Part shown: one piece after another, positions 1 through 7,791 of the stretch
How positions within the stretch are numbered: the first letter of the stretch is position 1
Layout of the letters: the number at the start of each line of letters is the position of its first letter
DNA from: Lachnospiraceae bacterium
GTDB taxonomy: Bacteria > Bacillota_A > Clostridia > Lachnospirales > Lachnospiraceae
Length of the DNA: 32,927 nt
Assembly (NCBI GenBank): GCA_009911175.1
Contig: QXWX01000075.1
Span: 1 to 32,927 of the forward strand
Reading direction: 5' to 3'
The notes under the pieces: generated by a model
Database searches by the model: none
The model's input: only the letters and a program-made list of their open reading frames with translations
Told to the model about the DNA's origin: nothing
Translations under genes and position numbers: made by a program

Positions 1-16
1 ATGAAAAGGAGCAAAA

Positions 17-1360
17 ATGACAGACATTGCGGCAAGGTGTATCAGGGAACAGCCCAGATTCAAAGGCATTTTTAAGAGTAAAGGAAAATTCGAGAGGCGG
101 GTCATGCTTGCGTCGCCTACCATGCACAATGAGGAAAAGACATTTATAGACAAAGCATTTGACGAGGGTTTCGCAGGCAGAAACATCGCCAGGCTGGAAA
201 AGGAAGCGTCAGAATACATTGGCGTAAAACATGCGGTGGCACTCAGTTCCGGCACTGCGGCAATGCACATGGCGGTAAAGCTCGCTGCGGAACGGATCTA
301 TGGCAGCGCATCGACAATCTCCGCTGCCGGCGGTCTCGGAAAGGCGGGGGCATTGTACGGAAAGCGAGTGTTCTGCTCCGATTTTGCATCCTCTACCATG
401 GCAGATGCCATTCTCTTTGAGGGCGGAGAGCCTGTATTTGTGGACGCTTCAGACGAGGACTGGTCCATGGACCCGGAAGTGCTGGAGATTGCGTTTCAGC
501 GGTATCCTGACGTGAAACTCGTTATGATGAACCATGCGTATGGATTTCCCGGACAGATTCTAAGGATTCAGGAAATCTGCGAGGCCCACGGCGCGTTACT
601 CATTGAGGACGCGTCAGAATCTCTGGGAGCAAAGGTTTGCGGAAAGCAGACAGGGGCATTTGGCGACTATGGAATCCTGAGCTTCGGCAGCGATAAGATC
701 ATTACGGGGTCTGTTGGCGGGATGCTTCTTACGGATGATGATTACAGCGCTAAAAAGGCGAGAAGCCGTGCATTCCATTCCAGAGCCGCGGCGCCATGGA
801 GCCAGCACGAGGAGCTGGGGGATGACTGCCGGATGAGCGATCTCGTTGCGGGGCTGATCCTTGGACAGTTCCGGCATCTGGAGGAACATATCGCGAAGAA
901 AAGGGCGATTTATGAGAGATATCTGGAGGAGCTGGACGGGGATATCATGTATATGAACCCGGTGGGCGAGGGGACGGAGCCGAATTATTGGATGTCCTGT
1001 ATGACTTGCGAGAGCAATATTCAGTTTCAGGAAACCAGGTCGGAGCGGGAGTATACCTACACGAACCAGCACGGGACGGCATCGCCGATGGAGATCTATG
1101 ACGCGCTGGAAGCGTTTAATGTGGAGAGCAGGCCGGTGTATAAGCCGATGAGTATGCAGCCGGTATTTCGGGAATTTGATCAGATCACGCTGGATGGGTC
1201 TAAGAGGGAGTATGCGGAATTTGACCGGGAGGAGTTCTGGGTGCGGTGCGATGTGGCGAAGGATTGTTTTGAGAGAGGGCTGTGTCTGCCGTCGGATATT
1301 AAGATGACGGGGGAGGAGCAGGAGAGGATAATTGAGATCGTGAGGTCTTGTTTTGATTAA
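17..1360 (+). CDS. DegT/DnrJ/EryC1/StrS-family PLP sugar aminotransferase
   Basis: A PLP-dependent aminotransferase of the family that converts keto groups of nucleotide sugars to amines. The fold-I pattern is visible: an N-terminal SSGTAAMHMAVKL segment, a MNHAYGF stretch, the IEDASESLGA motif that contacts the cofactor, and SFGSDKIITG with the presumed Schiff-base lysine near residue 227. At 447 residues it is longer than most family members because of inserted loops (around residues 95-115 and 330-350). ATG 17 has a well-placed AAGGAG at 6-11, and an in-frame TGA at 2-4 rules out an earlier start. The first 29 residues are unlike typical relatives, so ATG 104 (GAGAGG at 92-97), giving a protein starting MLASPTMH, is a serious alternative. 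Base composition is clearly richer in G and C than in the following genes. The substrate is unknown because the upstream genes lie outside the window. Confidence 0.9.
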   Translation: MTDIAARCIREQPRFKGIFKSKGKFERRVMLASPTMHNEEKTFIDKAFDEGFAGRNIARLEKEASEYIGVKHAVALSSGTAAMHMAVKLAAERIYGSASTISAAGGLGKAGALYGKRVFCSDFASSTMADAILFEGGEPVFVDASDEDWSMDPEVLEIAFQRYPDVKLVMMNHAYGFPGQILRIQEICEAHGALLIEDASESLGAKVCGKQTGAFGDYGILSFGSDKIITGSVGGMLLTDDDYSAKKARSRAFHSRAAAPWSQHEELGDDCRMSDLVAGLILGQFRHLEEHIAKKRAIYERYLEELDGDIMYMNPVGEGTEPNYWMSCMTCESNIQFQETRSEREYTYTNQHGTASPMEIYDALEAFNVESRPVYKPMSMQPVFREFDQITLDGSKREYAEFDREEFWVRCDVAKDCFERGLCLPSDIKMTGEEQERIIEIVRSCFD

Positions 1361-1492
1361 AACATCATTATAAATAGGTATGGTATCAATTTAGCTGTGT
1401 GAAAGTCAAGGTTTATATGATCACTTATTTAGGAGAGATTGATATTGTACAGCAGTACTTTTCATCAAAAAAACTATTAAAGAGAGAACAAA

Positions 1493-2668
1493 ATGATTCC
1501 AGTAATGAATGTGACTAGGCAGTATGCTTCAATTCATGATGAATTGGATAGAGCGGCATTAGAAGCTCTTCATAAAGGACAGTATATCCTTGGTAAAGCT
1601 GTCGAAGAATTTGAAAAAGAATTTGCAGCTTATTGCGGTGTGAAATATGCAGTTGGTGTGGGAAATGGATCTGACGCTCTTGTCATGTCCTTGAAGGCAT
1701 GCGGAATAAAACCAGGCGATGAAGTTATTACCACAGCTATGAGCTTTAGTGCAACAGCAGAAGCCATTACTTCAGTTGGCGCAACTCCAGTGTTTTCTGA
1801 TTGTACAAGCGATACGTACATCATTGATCCTGCAGATACAGAGAGAAAGATTACAGATAAGACGAAAGCAATTATACCGGTTCATCTTTATGGTCAGTGT
1901 GCAAATATGGATGCTTTTAAACAAATTGCCGATAAGCAGGGATTGAAAATTGTTGAGGACTGTGCTCAAGCAGCAGGCGCAACATACCAAGGTAGAAAAG
2001 CAGGAAGTCTTGGTGATGCAGGGTGTGTATCGTTTTTTCCAACAAAAAATCTAGGATGTGCCGGGGATGGTGGAATAATTGTCACCAATGATGAGAGCAT
2101 CTATAGACAGTGCAGAGCATTTCGCGCACATGGCAGTGGTTTGGATGGTTTGTATACGTATGGTATTCAAAATGGTATAGAAATATCAGAAGAAACTATA
2201 AATTTCAATGGAAATCTTCCTAAATACTTTAACTTTGTTGCCGGATATAATTCCAGGCTTGATGCCATCCAGGCAGAAATTCTGAGAGTGAAACTTCCAT
2301 ATTTGGATAGCTGGAATGAACGTAGGAGAGCGATAGCAAGACAGTATGATCAAAGAATAACGAATCCTGCAATAGCGAAACCGGTTATAGCAAAAGACAA
2401 TTCCCATATCTATTATGTGTATACAATCTTAACAGAGAAGCGAGACAAACTGAGGGATTATTTAAAAGAAAACGATATCACCAGTGGAGTGTATTTTCCG
2501 GTTCCATTTCACTTACAAGCGGTTTATAAAAAATTGGGTTATAAAAAGGGAGATATGCCGAATGCTGAATTTGTAGCTGACCATTCCATGGTGTTGCCGA
2601 TGTTTCCGGAACTGACACAGGAAGAGATTGATAGAGTGATTAACGTAGTTAACAAGTGGGAACCATGA
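1493..2668 (+). CDS. DegT-family aminotransferase, WbpE/WlbC-like (3-amino uronate branch)
   Basis: A second DegT-type PLP aminotransferase of 391 residues, close to the family's usual length. Visible motifs are GNGSDAL near residue 57, PVHLYGQ, VEDCAQAAGA (cofactor contact) and FFPTKNLGCAGDGG with the catalytic lysine near residue 185. This last stretch is typical of the WbpE/FdtB/QdtB group, which aminates C3 of nucleotide sugars. The next two genes encode a WbpD-like acetyltransferase and a WbpB-like dehydrogenase. I therefore infer amination of UDP-2-acetamido-3-keto-glucuronate, on the way to a 2,3-diacetamido uronic acid. A dTDP-3-keto-sugar substrate (FdtB/QdtB type) is the main alternative. 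The stop overlaps the next start (ATGA at 2665-2668). A 132-nt AT-rich gap precedes the gene, with AGAG upstream of the ATG. Confidence 0.88.
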   Translation: MIPVMNVTRQYASIHDELDRAALEALHKGQYILGKAVEEFEKEFAAYCGVKYAVGVGNGSDALVMSLKACGIKPGDEVITTAMSFSATAEAITSVGATPVFSDCTSDTYIIDPADTERKITDKTKAIIPVHLYGQCANMDAFKQIADKQGLKIVEDCAQAAGATYQGRKAGSLGDAGCVSFFPTKNLGCAGDGGIIVTNDESIYRQCRAFRAHGSGLDGLYTYGIQNGIEISEETINFNGNLPKYFNFVAGYNSRLDAIQAEILRVKLPYLDSWNERRRAIARQYDQRITNPAIAKPVIAKDNSHIYYVYTILTEKRDKLRDYLKENDITSGVYFPVPFHLQAVYKKLGYKKGDMPNAEFVADHSMVLPMFPELTQEEIDRVINVVNKWEP

Positions 2669-3234
2669 GAAAAGTGAAAATACATGAATCAGCAAGTGTA
2701 GATTTGAGTGCGAAAATAGGTTTAGGCACATCCATTTGGCAGAACTGCATTATTCAGGACGATGTGATCATCGGTGAGATGTGTAATATTGGAGCTAATG
2801 TGTTCATCGAAAAGGGAGTTAGAATTGGAAAGGGAGTTAAGATTAAGAATAACATTGCAATCTATACAGGGGTTGTAATAGAAGATGATGTTTTTTTCGG
2901 TCCGAACTGTGTGTTCACAAATGTCATAAATCCACGAAGTTTTATCAGTAGGAAGCAAGAATTTAAAGAAACAGTTTTAAAAAAGGGTGCAACAATAGGA
3001 GCAAATGCAACGATAATCTGTGGGCATACCATAGGAAAATATTCCATGGTTGGAGCGGGAACGGTTGTTGCTCATGATGTGAAGGATTACAGTCTAGTTG
3101 TGGGCAATCCTGATAGACAGATTGGATTTGTATGCAAATGTGGATGCAGACTTGATAAGGAATATAGATGCTGTGAATGTGGAAAAGAATATAAGATGAT
3201 TAATTCAACTTTAATAAGTCTGAAAAGACATTAA
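2665..3234 (+). CDS. WbpD/WlbB-like sugar N-acetyltransferase with C-terminal zinc ribbon
   Basis: A left-handed beta-helix acetyltransferase of 189 residues, starting at the ATG that overlaps the previous stop (a GTG at 2656 is less likely). Residues of about 8-150 carry hexapeptide repeats, such as IGLGTS, IGEMCN, IGKGVKI and IGANATI. The stretches FGPNCVFTNVINPRS and VGAGTVVAHDVKDYSLVVGNP are characteristic of the WbpD/WlbB group, which acetylates the 3-amine of UDP-2-acetamido-3-amino uronic acid with acetyl-CoA. The C-terminus has CKCGC and CCECGK cysteine pairs, forming a small zinc-ribbon-like knot that some WbpD relatives carry. It is translationally coupled to the WbpE-like gene, which supports one pathway. 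The exact sugar acetylated is inferred from neighbours. Confidence 0.88.
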   Translation: MRKVKIHESASVDLSAKIGLGTSIWQNCIIQDDVIIGEMCNIGANVFIEKGVRIGKGVKIKNNIAIYTGVVIEDDVFFGPNCVFTNVINPRSFISRKQEFKETVLKKGATIGANATIICGHTIGKYSMVGAGTVVAHDVKDYSLVVGNPDRQIGFVCKCGCRLDKEYRCCECGKEYKMINSTLISLKRH

Positions 3235-3268
3235 CATGTTGCTGCTTCGTAAGAGAAGCAGCAACATG
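3235..3268 (+). other. Perfect 14-bp stem, 6-nt loop hairpin directly after a stop codon
   Basis: Bases 3235-3248 (CATGTTGCTGCTTC) are the exact reverse complement of 3255-3268, with loop GTAAGA. The hairpin begins at the base after the TAA of the WbpD-like gene. No T-run follows on the + strand (AAAATATAG), so it does not look like a standard intrinsic terminator. It could be an intercistronic RNA stem that stabilises the upstream message, an attenuator, or a weak terminator. The next gene starts about 110 bases later. Confidence 0.8.
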
Positions 3269-3377
3269 AAAATATAGTTGGGAAGTAAGAGCGGTTTTGT
3301 TGAAATGTATCTGGTAAAGAAATACAGAATAACAGATGAATTGATCAGGTGATATGAAACACGAGGAGAAAAGAAAG

Positions 3378-4451
3378 ATGAAATATGCATTGATCGGTTG
3401 CGGAAGGATTTCTCCAAACCATGTTGTTGCGGCACAGAATAATGGTTTGGAAATAGTGGCTTTGTGCGATATTGTACGTGCAAATGCCGAGGATAAAATT
3501 ATCAAATTTGATTTGGATAAAGTAAAGGTATACGAGGATTATCATGAATTGCTTGATATAGAGAAACCTGAATTGGTTGCGATTGCTACAGAGTCAGGCA
3601 AACATGCAGAAATAGCGATAGATTGTATTAATTCTGGTTGTCATGTGATTATTGAAAAACCAATAGCACTTTCTATCTCTGATGCTGATGCAATAATCTG
3701 TGCGGGAAAAGAAAAGGGTGTGGTTGTTTGCGCCTGTCACCAGAACAGATTTAACAAGAGTATTCAAGAAATAAGAAAAGCTATAGAGAAGCGGCGCTTC
3801 GGAAAACTCTTATATGGAACGGCCCACATTCGTTGGACAAGAGATCACGAATACTATGACAGGGCATCATGGCGTGGAACTTGGGAACAGGATGGCGGTG
3901 CTCTTATGAATCAATGTATTCATGATATTGATTTATTACGATGGATGATGGGAGACGAAATTGATACTGTTTATGGAATGACGGATCGCCTTGTTCATTC
4001 GTATATTGAGGCTGAGGATCTTGGACTTGCTGTTGTGAAATTTAAAAATGGCAGTTATGGAACCATTGAAGGAACTACGGATGTATTCCCCAAAAATCTT
4101 GAAGAAACATTGTATATATTTGGCGAAAAAGGGACAGTAAAAGCAGGAGGAGAAGCTGTTAATATAATAGAAGAGTGGAAGTTCTCTGATTATTTTGGTG
4201 ATGAAGAGCAAGTCAAGAAGGAGTGTGCTGAAAATCCGCCCAATGTTTATGGATTTGGTCACTCTAAACTTTATAAGAATGTTATAGGCGCAATTGAAGG
4301 CACTGAGAAGCTTGTAGTAGATGGGGAAGCTGGCAAGAGAGCATTGGAACTTGTTCTGTCAATTTATAAATCAGCGGCAGAAGGAAAGCCAGTGAAATTA
4401 CCATTGAGGGATTGTTCCACTATGGACTTTGTGGGACGATTTACAGTTTAA
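3378..4451 (+). CDS. Gfo/Idh/MocA-family dehydrogenase, WbpB/WlbA-like
   Basis: An NAD(P)-dependent sugar dehydrogenase of 357 residues. The Rossmann motif KYALIGCGRISPNH is at the N-terminus. The family EKP motif (VIIEKPIALS) is around residues 91-100, followed by CACHQNRFN and the catalytic-region sequence GGALMNQCIHDIDLLRWMMG. This combination matches the WbpB/WlbA group, which oxidises C3 of UDP-N-acetylglucosaminuronic acid. I chose ATG 3378 over ATG 3354 because GAGGAG lies at 3363-3368 and the protein then starts at the Rossmann strand. Together with the two preceding genes it gives a WbpB/D/E set. The 6-dehydrogenase that makes the uronic acid (WbpA type) is not in this window. The stop is 43 nt before the next start. 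Confidence 0.9.
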   Translation: MKYALIGCGRISPNHVVAAQNNGLEIVALCDIVRANAEDKIIKFDLDKVKVYEDYHELLDIEKPELVAIATESGKHAEIAIDCINSGCHVIIEKPIALSISDADAIICAGKEKGVVVCACHQNRFNKSIQEIRKAIEKRRFGKLLYGTAHIRWTRDHEYYDRASWRGTWEQDGGALMNQCIHDIDLLRWMMGDEIDTVYGMTDRLVHSYIEAEDLGLAVVKFKNGSYGTIEGTTDVFPKNLEETLYIFGEKGTVKAGGEAVNIIEEWKFSDYFGDEEQVKKECAENPPNVYGFGHSKLYKNVIGAIEGTEKLVVDGEAGKRALELVLSIYKSAAEGKPVKLPLRDCSTMDFVGRFTV

Positions 4452-4494
4452 GTCAAACTGTAAAAATAACGACAAGATATATTTAGGAGAAATT

Positions 4495-5805
4495 ATGAGA
4501 ACAATTCCGTTTAGTCCGCCGGATATAAGTGAAGCAGAAATCGCAGAAGTTACAGAGACATTACGCTCTGGATGGATAACTACAGGACCGAGGACAAAGC
4601 TGCTGGAACGCCGTCTGGCTGCCTATATTGAGACGGGTGATAACCTTTATCCAACAGAAGAAAAACCTGAACGGTGGAACAACAAAGTAGTATGCCTTAA
4701 TTCTGCAACAGCTGCCGAAGAATTGAATTTGCGAGTACTTGGTATAAAACCGGGAGATGAGGTTATTATACCGGCTTATACATATACAGCCACAGCCAGC
4801 GCAGCTATCCACTGTGGGGCAAAGGTAGTATTTGTTGATATACAGAAAGATGGAGATACAAGTACGAAGGCCCCTGTTATGGATTATGTGAAGCTAGAAC
4901 AGGCAATTACACAGAAAACAAAGGCAATAATCACAGTGGATCTTGGAGGGATTGTCTGTGATTATGAAAAGATATTTTCCATTGCGGAACATAAAAAAAA
5001 TTTGTTTACAGCGGTTGAGAGTGATGGGACACCTCTGGGCGATTTATCTTCGCGTATTCAGAATGCTATCGGTCGCATAGCAGTAGTGGCTGATAGTGCT
5101 CATGCATTGGGTGCGAGTCGAGTGATAAATGGTGAAAAGAAATTTTGTGGAGCAATTGCAGATTTCACATCTTTTTCATTCCATGCAGTAAAAAATTTCA
5201 CGACGGCAGAGGGCGGAGCAAGTACATGGAAGAAAATAGAGGGGATAGAGGATGAGGAGCTGTATCATTTCTACCAACTTCTTTCTCTACATGGCCAAAA
5301 CAAGGATGCTTTGAGCAAGATGAAGTCTGACTCATGGGAATATGATATCATTGGTCCTTGGTATAAGTGTAACATGACAGATATTACAGCGGCGATAGGT
5401 CTCAGGCAGTTAGATAGATATGCTGGCCTGATAAGCAGGCGTGCTGAGATTATAACAATGTATGATGCGGCTTGTGATGAACTTGGGGTTAGTCATATGG
5501 TGCATCATATCGGGGAGATGGATAGTTCCAATCATCTCTATTTGATCCGGATTCCTGGGATAGATATAGAAGAGCGAAGCAAGATAATCAAGAAACTTGC
5601 GGAAACAGGTGTAAGTACGAATGTTCACTATAAACCATTGCCTATGATGACAGCATATGGACAGGATTGTTCGGCTTATCCCAATGCATATGACTACTAC
5701 CACAACTTGATTACCTTGCCTCTACATACACTGCTGTCCAATGAGGATGTTGAGTATGTGTATGGTGAATTAAAAAGAGTTATAAGTATTACAGAAAGCT
5801 TTTAA
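4495..5805 (+). CDS. DegT-family aminotransferase, ArnB/PglE-like
   Basis: A third DegT-type aminotransferase, 436 residues. The N-terminal RTIPFSPPDISEAEI and SGWITTGPRTKLLE sequences resemble ArnB and PglE, which aminate C4 of UDP-4-keto sugars. Further motifs are CLNSATAAEEL, YTYTATASA, VVADSAHALGA and SFHAVKNFTTAEGG with the presumed Schiff-base lysine near residue 233. It is longer than ArnB because of a roughly 35-residue insertion around residues 150-195. ATG 4495 is preceded by AGGAG at 4485-4489; an earlier ATG at 4429 would overlap the previous gene and lacks such a site. Lying just before the initiating sugar transferase, it may supply a 4-amino-4,6-dideoxy first sugar. That role, and the partner dehydratase, are inferred. 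Confidence 0.88.
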   Translation: MRTIPFSPPDISEAEIAEVTETLRSGWITTGPRTKLLERRLAAYIETGDNLYPTEEKPERWNNKVVCLNSATAAEELNLRVLGIKPGDEVIIPAYTYTATASAAIHCGAKVVFVDIQKDGDTSTKAPVMDYVKLEQAITQKTKAIITVDLGGIVCDYEKIFSIAEHKKNLFTAVESDGTPLGDLSSRIQNAIGRIAVVADSAHALGASRVINGEKKFCGAIADFTSFSFHAVKNFTTAEGGASTWKKIEGIEDEELYHFYQLLSLHGQNKDALSKMKSDSWEYDIIGPWYKCNMTDITAAIGLRQLDRYAGLISRRAEIITMYDAACDELGVSHMVHHIGEMDSSNHLYLIRIPGIDIEERSKIIKKLAETGVSTNVHYKPLPMMTAYGQDCSAYPNAYDYYHNLITLPLHTLLSNEDVEYVYGELKRVISITESF

Positions 5806-5834
5806 GTGATTGCATCGTATGTGAGAAAAAAACA

Positions 5835-6533
5835 ATGAGTTGGAAAAAGTGGGATGAATTGCCTGATTTTATGCGCGTAAATGAGGTTAGACCGTATTGG
5901 GATATTTTAGATAAAAAGCATATACAAATTATTTTGAAGAGAATATTTGATTTTGTGATTGCTGTGATGTTCTTGATTATTTTGGCGATTCCGATGGTTA
6001 TAATAGCTGTAATGATTAAAATTGACAGTTATGGGCCAGTATTTTACAGACAAGAACGCGTTACAACATATGGGAAACATTTCAAAATCCATAAATTTCG
6101 CACCATGATTTATGATGCAGATAAAATGGGTACAGCGGTAACAGTTGTCAATGACAGTAGAATTACAAAACTTGGCAGTAAATTGCGGAGATTGAGATTG
6201 GACGAACTTCCACAGTTGTTTGATATTATCGCAGGTGACATGAGTTTTGTAGGAACTCGGCCAGAAGCTTTAAAATATGTAAAAAAGTATGAGCCTGAGT
6301 TTTTCGCAACACTATTGATGCCGGCAGGAATCACAAGCGAAGCAAGTATACGATACAAGGACGAAGATAGACTGCTGAAAGAAACAGATGATGTTGATAG
6401 GATGTATGTAGAAGAAGTACTGCCGGCAAAGATGGAGTGGAATTTGGAGAGCATAAGAAGATTCTGTTTCTTTCGAGAAATTTTGACTATGTTTAGAACG
6501 ATAGCTGCTGTTTTAGGGAAGGAATATAAATGA
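5835..6533 (+). CDS. PglC-like initiating phosphoglycosyl transferase (sugar transferase)
   Basis: The membrane enzyme that starts repeat-unit synthesis by moving a sugar-1-phosphate from a UDP-sugar to undecaprenyl phosphate. It has 232 residues, the short monotopic PglC/WcaJ-core form. One hydrophobic re-entrant segment follows KRIFDFVIAV (about residues 36-62). Then come GPVFYRQERV, HKFRTM, and the catalytic acidic pair in RLRLDELPQL, followed by GDMSFVGTRPE. All signature positions of the bacterial sugar transferase family are present. The ribosome site is weak (GTGAGA upstream). The stop overlaps the following glycosyltransferase by ATGA. It is placed at the start of the assembly block, directly after the ArnB/PglE-like gene. 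The donor sugar cannot be read from sequence. Confidence 0.93.
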   Translation: MSWKKWDELPDFMRVNEVRPYWDILDKKHIQIILKRIFDFVIAVMFLIILAIPMVIIAVMIKIDSYGPVFYRQERVTTYGKHFKIHKFRTMIYDADKMGTAVTVVNDSRITKLGSKLRRLRLDELPQLFDIIAGDMSFVGTRPEALKYVKKYEPEFFATLLMPAGITSEASIRYKDEDRLLKETDDVDRMYVEEVLPAKMEWNLESIRRFCFFREILTMFRTIAAVLGKEYK

Positions 6534-7759
6534 ATATTTTATATATTGAGCATTATGCAGGTTCCCCCAAAATGGGTATGGAGTTTAGACCTTATTATCT
6601 TTCGAAAGAGTGGATAAAAATGGGACATCATGTTGATATGATAGCTGCGGATTACTCTCATTTAAGAATATCAAATCCTAAAATAGAACATGATTTTGAA
6701 AAAGAAAATATAGATGGAATTGACTATTATTGGATTCATACGTCTAAGTATAAGGGAAATGGCTTACAGCGTGCTTTTACGATCATGCAATTTGTGGGAA
6801 AATTGTTGTTACATACGCAACAAATTGCTGATAAGCTGAAACCTGATGTGATAATTACATCATCCACTTATCCTTTAGATACATATGTTGGGCAAAAGAT
6901 AAAGCAGTATTGTCCGCAGGCTATGCTAATTCATGAGATACATGATATGTGGCCTGCAGTTTTAACAGAAGTCAATGGGATGAGTAAATATAATCCATTT
7001 GTAATGCTAATGCAAAAAGCTGAAAATTCTTTTTGCAAAAATTCTGATTATATTGTGTCATTAGCATTGTATGCAAAAGAATATTTAATTAAGCATGGTA
7101 TGGCACCAGAAAAATTTTTGGGGATTTCAAATGGCATAAATAAAGAAGACTGGAATAATGCGGAGAGGGTGAATAAAGAAACAGAGAGTGTGTTTTTAGA
7201 ATTAAAAAAGAATCATAAATTCATAGGATGCTTTTTCGGAACAATCTCAAATTATTATGCACTTCCCGAACTGATAACAGCGGTACAAAAACTTAACAAT
7301 CCTGACATAGTCATAGTATTTGTTGGAGAAGGGCCATTCATAGGTGAAATAAAAAAAATGGCTCAGAGTACAAACAGCGATAATTTTGTTTTTCTAAAAA
7401 GAATCCCAAAGATGCAAATCCCTTCTATGCTGGAACTGACGGATTTTCTTTATATTGGAGCTGTATCTAATACGGTATTTAAGTACGGGATATGTATGAA
7501 CAAGTTGTTTGATTCAATGATGGCAGGAAAACCAATTTTGTATGCAGTGGATGCACCGAATAATTATATAGTAGAATATGAGTGTGGAATATCCGTTGAG
7601 GCTGGAAACGTAGATGCGTTAGCATGCGGGCTTCAGCAATTATATTTGATGAGTGATGAAGAAAGAGCGGCAATGGGGGCTAATGGTAAACAAGCGGTGA
7701 TGGAGCATTATACATATCAAAAGTTAGCTGAAAGATTTGCGACTCTTTTTAAAGCTTAA
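6530..7759 (+). CDS. Glycosyltransferase family 4, WbuB-like
   Basis: A cytoplasmic GT-B glycosyltransferase of 409 residues. The N-terminal domain begins MNILYIEHYAGSPKMGMEFR and continues with LSKEWIKMGHHVDM, the acceptor-side pattern of WbuB-type enzymes. The C-terminal nucleotide-sugar domain shows IVFVGEGPFIGEIKKMA and LFDSMMAGKPILYAVDAPNN, the segment that binds the donor. Family members of this type often add the second sugar, such as an N-acetylated deoxy amino sugar, to the lipid-linked first sugar. That fits its position coupled by ATGA overlap to the initiating transferase. The donor and linkage cannot be assigned from sequence. Confidence 0.9.
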   Translation: MNILYIEHYAGSPKMGMEFRPYYLSKEWIKMGHHVDMIAADYSHLRISNPKIEHDFEKENIDGIDYYWIHTSKYKGNGLQRAFTIMQFVGKLLLHTQQIADKLKPDVIITSSTYPLDTYVGQKIKQYCPQAMLIHEIHDMWPAVLTEVNGMSKYNPFVMLMQKAENSFCKNSDYIVSLALYAKEYLIKHGMAPEKFLGISNGINKEDWNNAERVNKETESVFLELKKNHKFIGCFFGTISNYYALPELITAVQKLNNPDIVIVFVGEGPFIGEIKKMAQSTNSDNFVFLKRIPKMQIPSMLELTDFLYIGAVSNTVFKYGICMNKLFDSMMAGKPILYAVDAPNNYIVEYECGISVEAGNVDALACGLQQLYLMSDEERAAMGANGKQAVMEHYTYQKLAERFATLFKA

Positions 7760-7791
7760 TGCGATATTGGAATTGTTGTTAAGAAGGGAGA

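Noticed and set aside
1..75. End of an upstream gene in the frame closed by TAA at 73-75
   Set aside because: The frame is open from the window edge, but only 24 codons are visible and their translation resembles nothing known. A TGA at 2-4 in another frame is an equally good upstream end.
614..1072. Open frame of 152 codons on the - strand inside the first aminotransferase
   Set aside because: It is an expected by-product of the GC-rich aminotransferase gene on the other strand; no motif or start site supports it.
1361..1492. Promoter in the gap before the WbpE-like gene
   Set aside because: TTGTTT and TATAAA-like boxes exist, but spacing is about 15 bases and the boxes are partly in the preceding coding region; not convincing.
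1418..1519. Small + strand open frame of 33 codons before the WbpE-like gene
   Set aside because: It has no ribosome binding site or recognisable content and runs into the start of a clear gene in another frame.
3269..3377. Promoter or riboswitch between the hairpin and the WbpB-like gene
   Set aside because: No well-spaced -35/-10 pair and no conserved RNA motif that I recognise.
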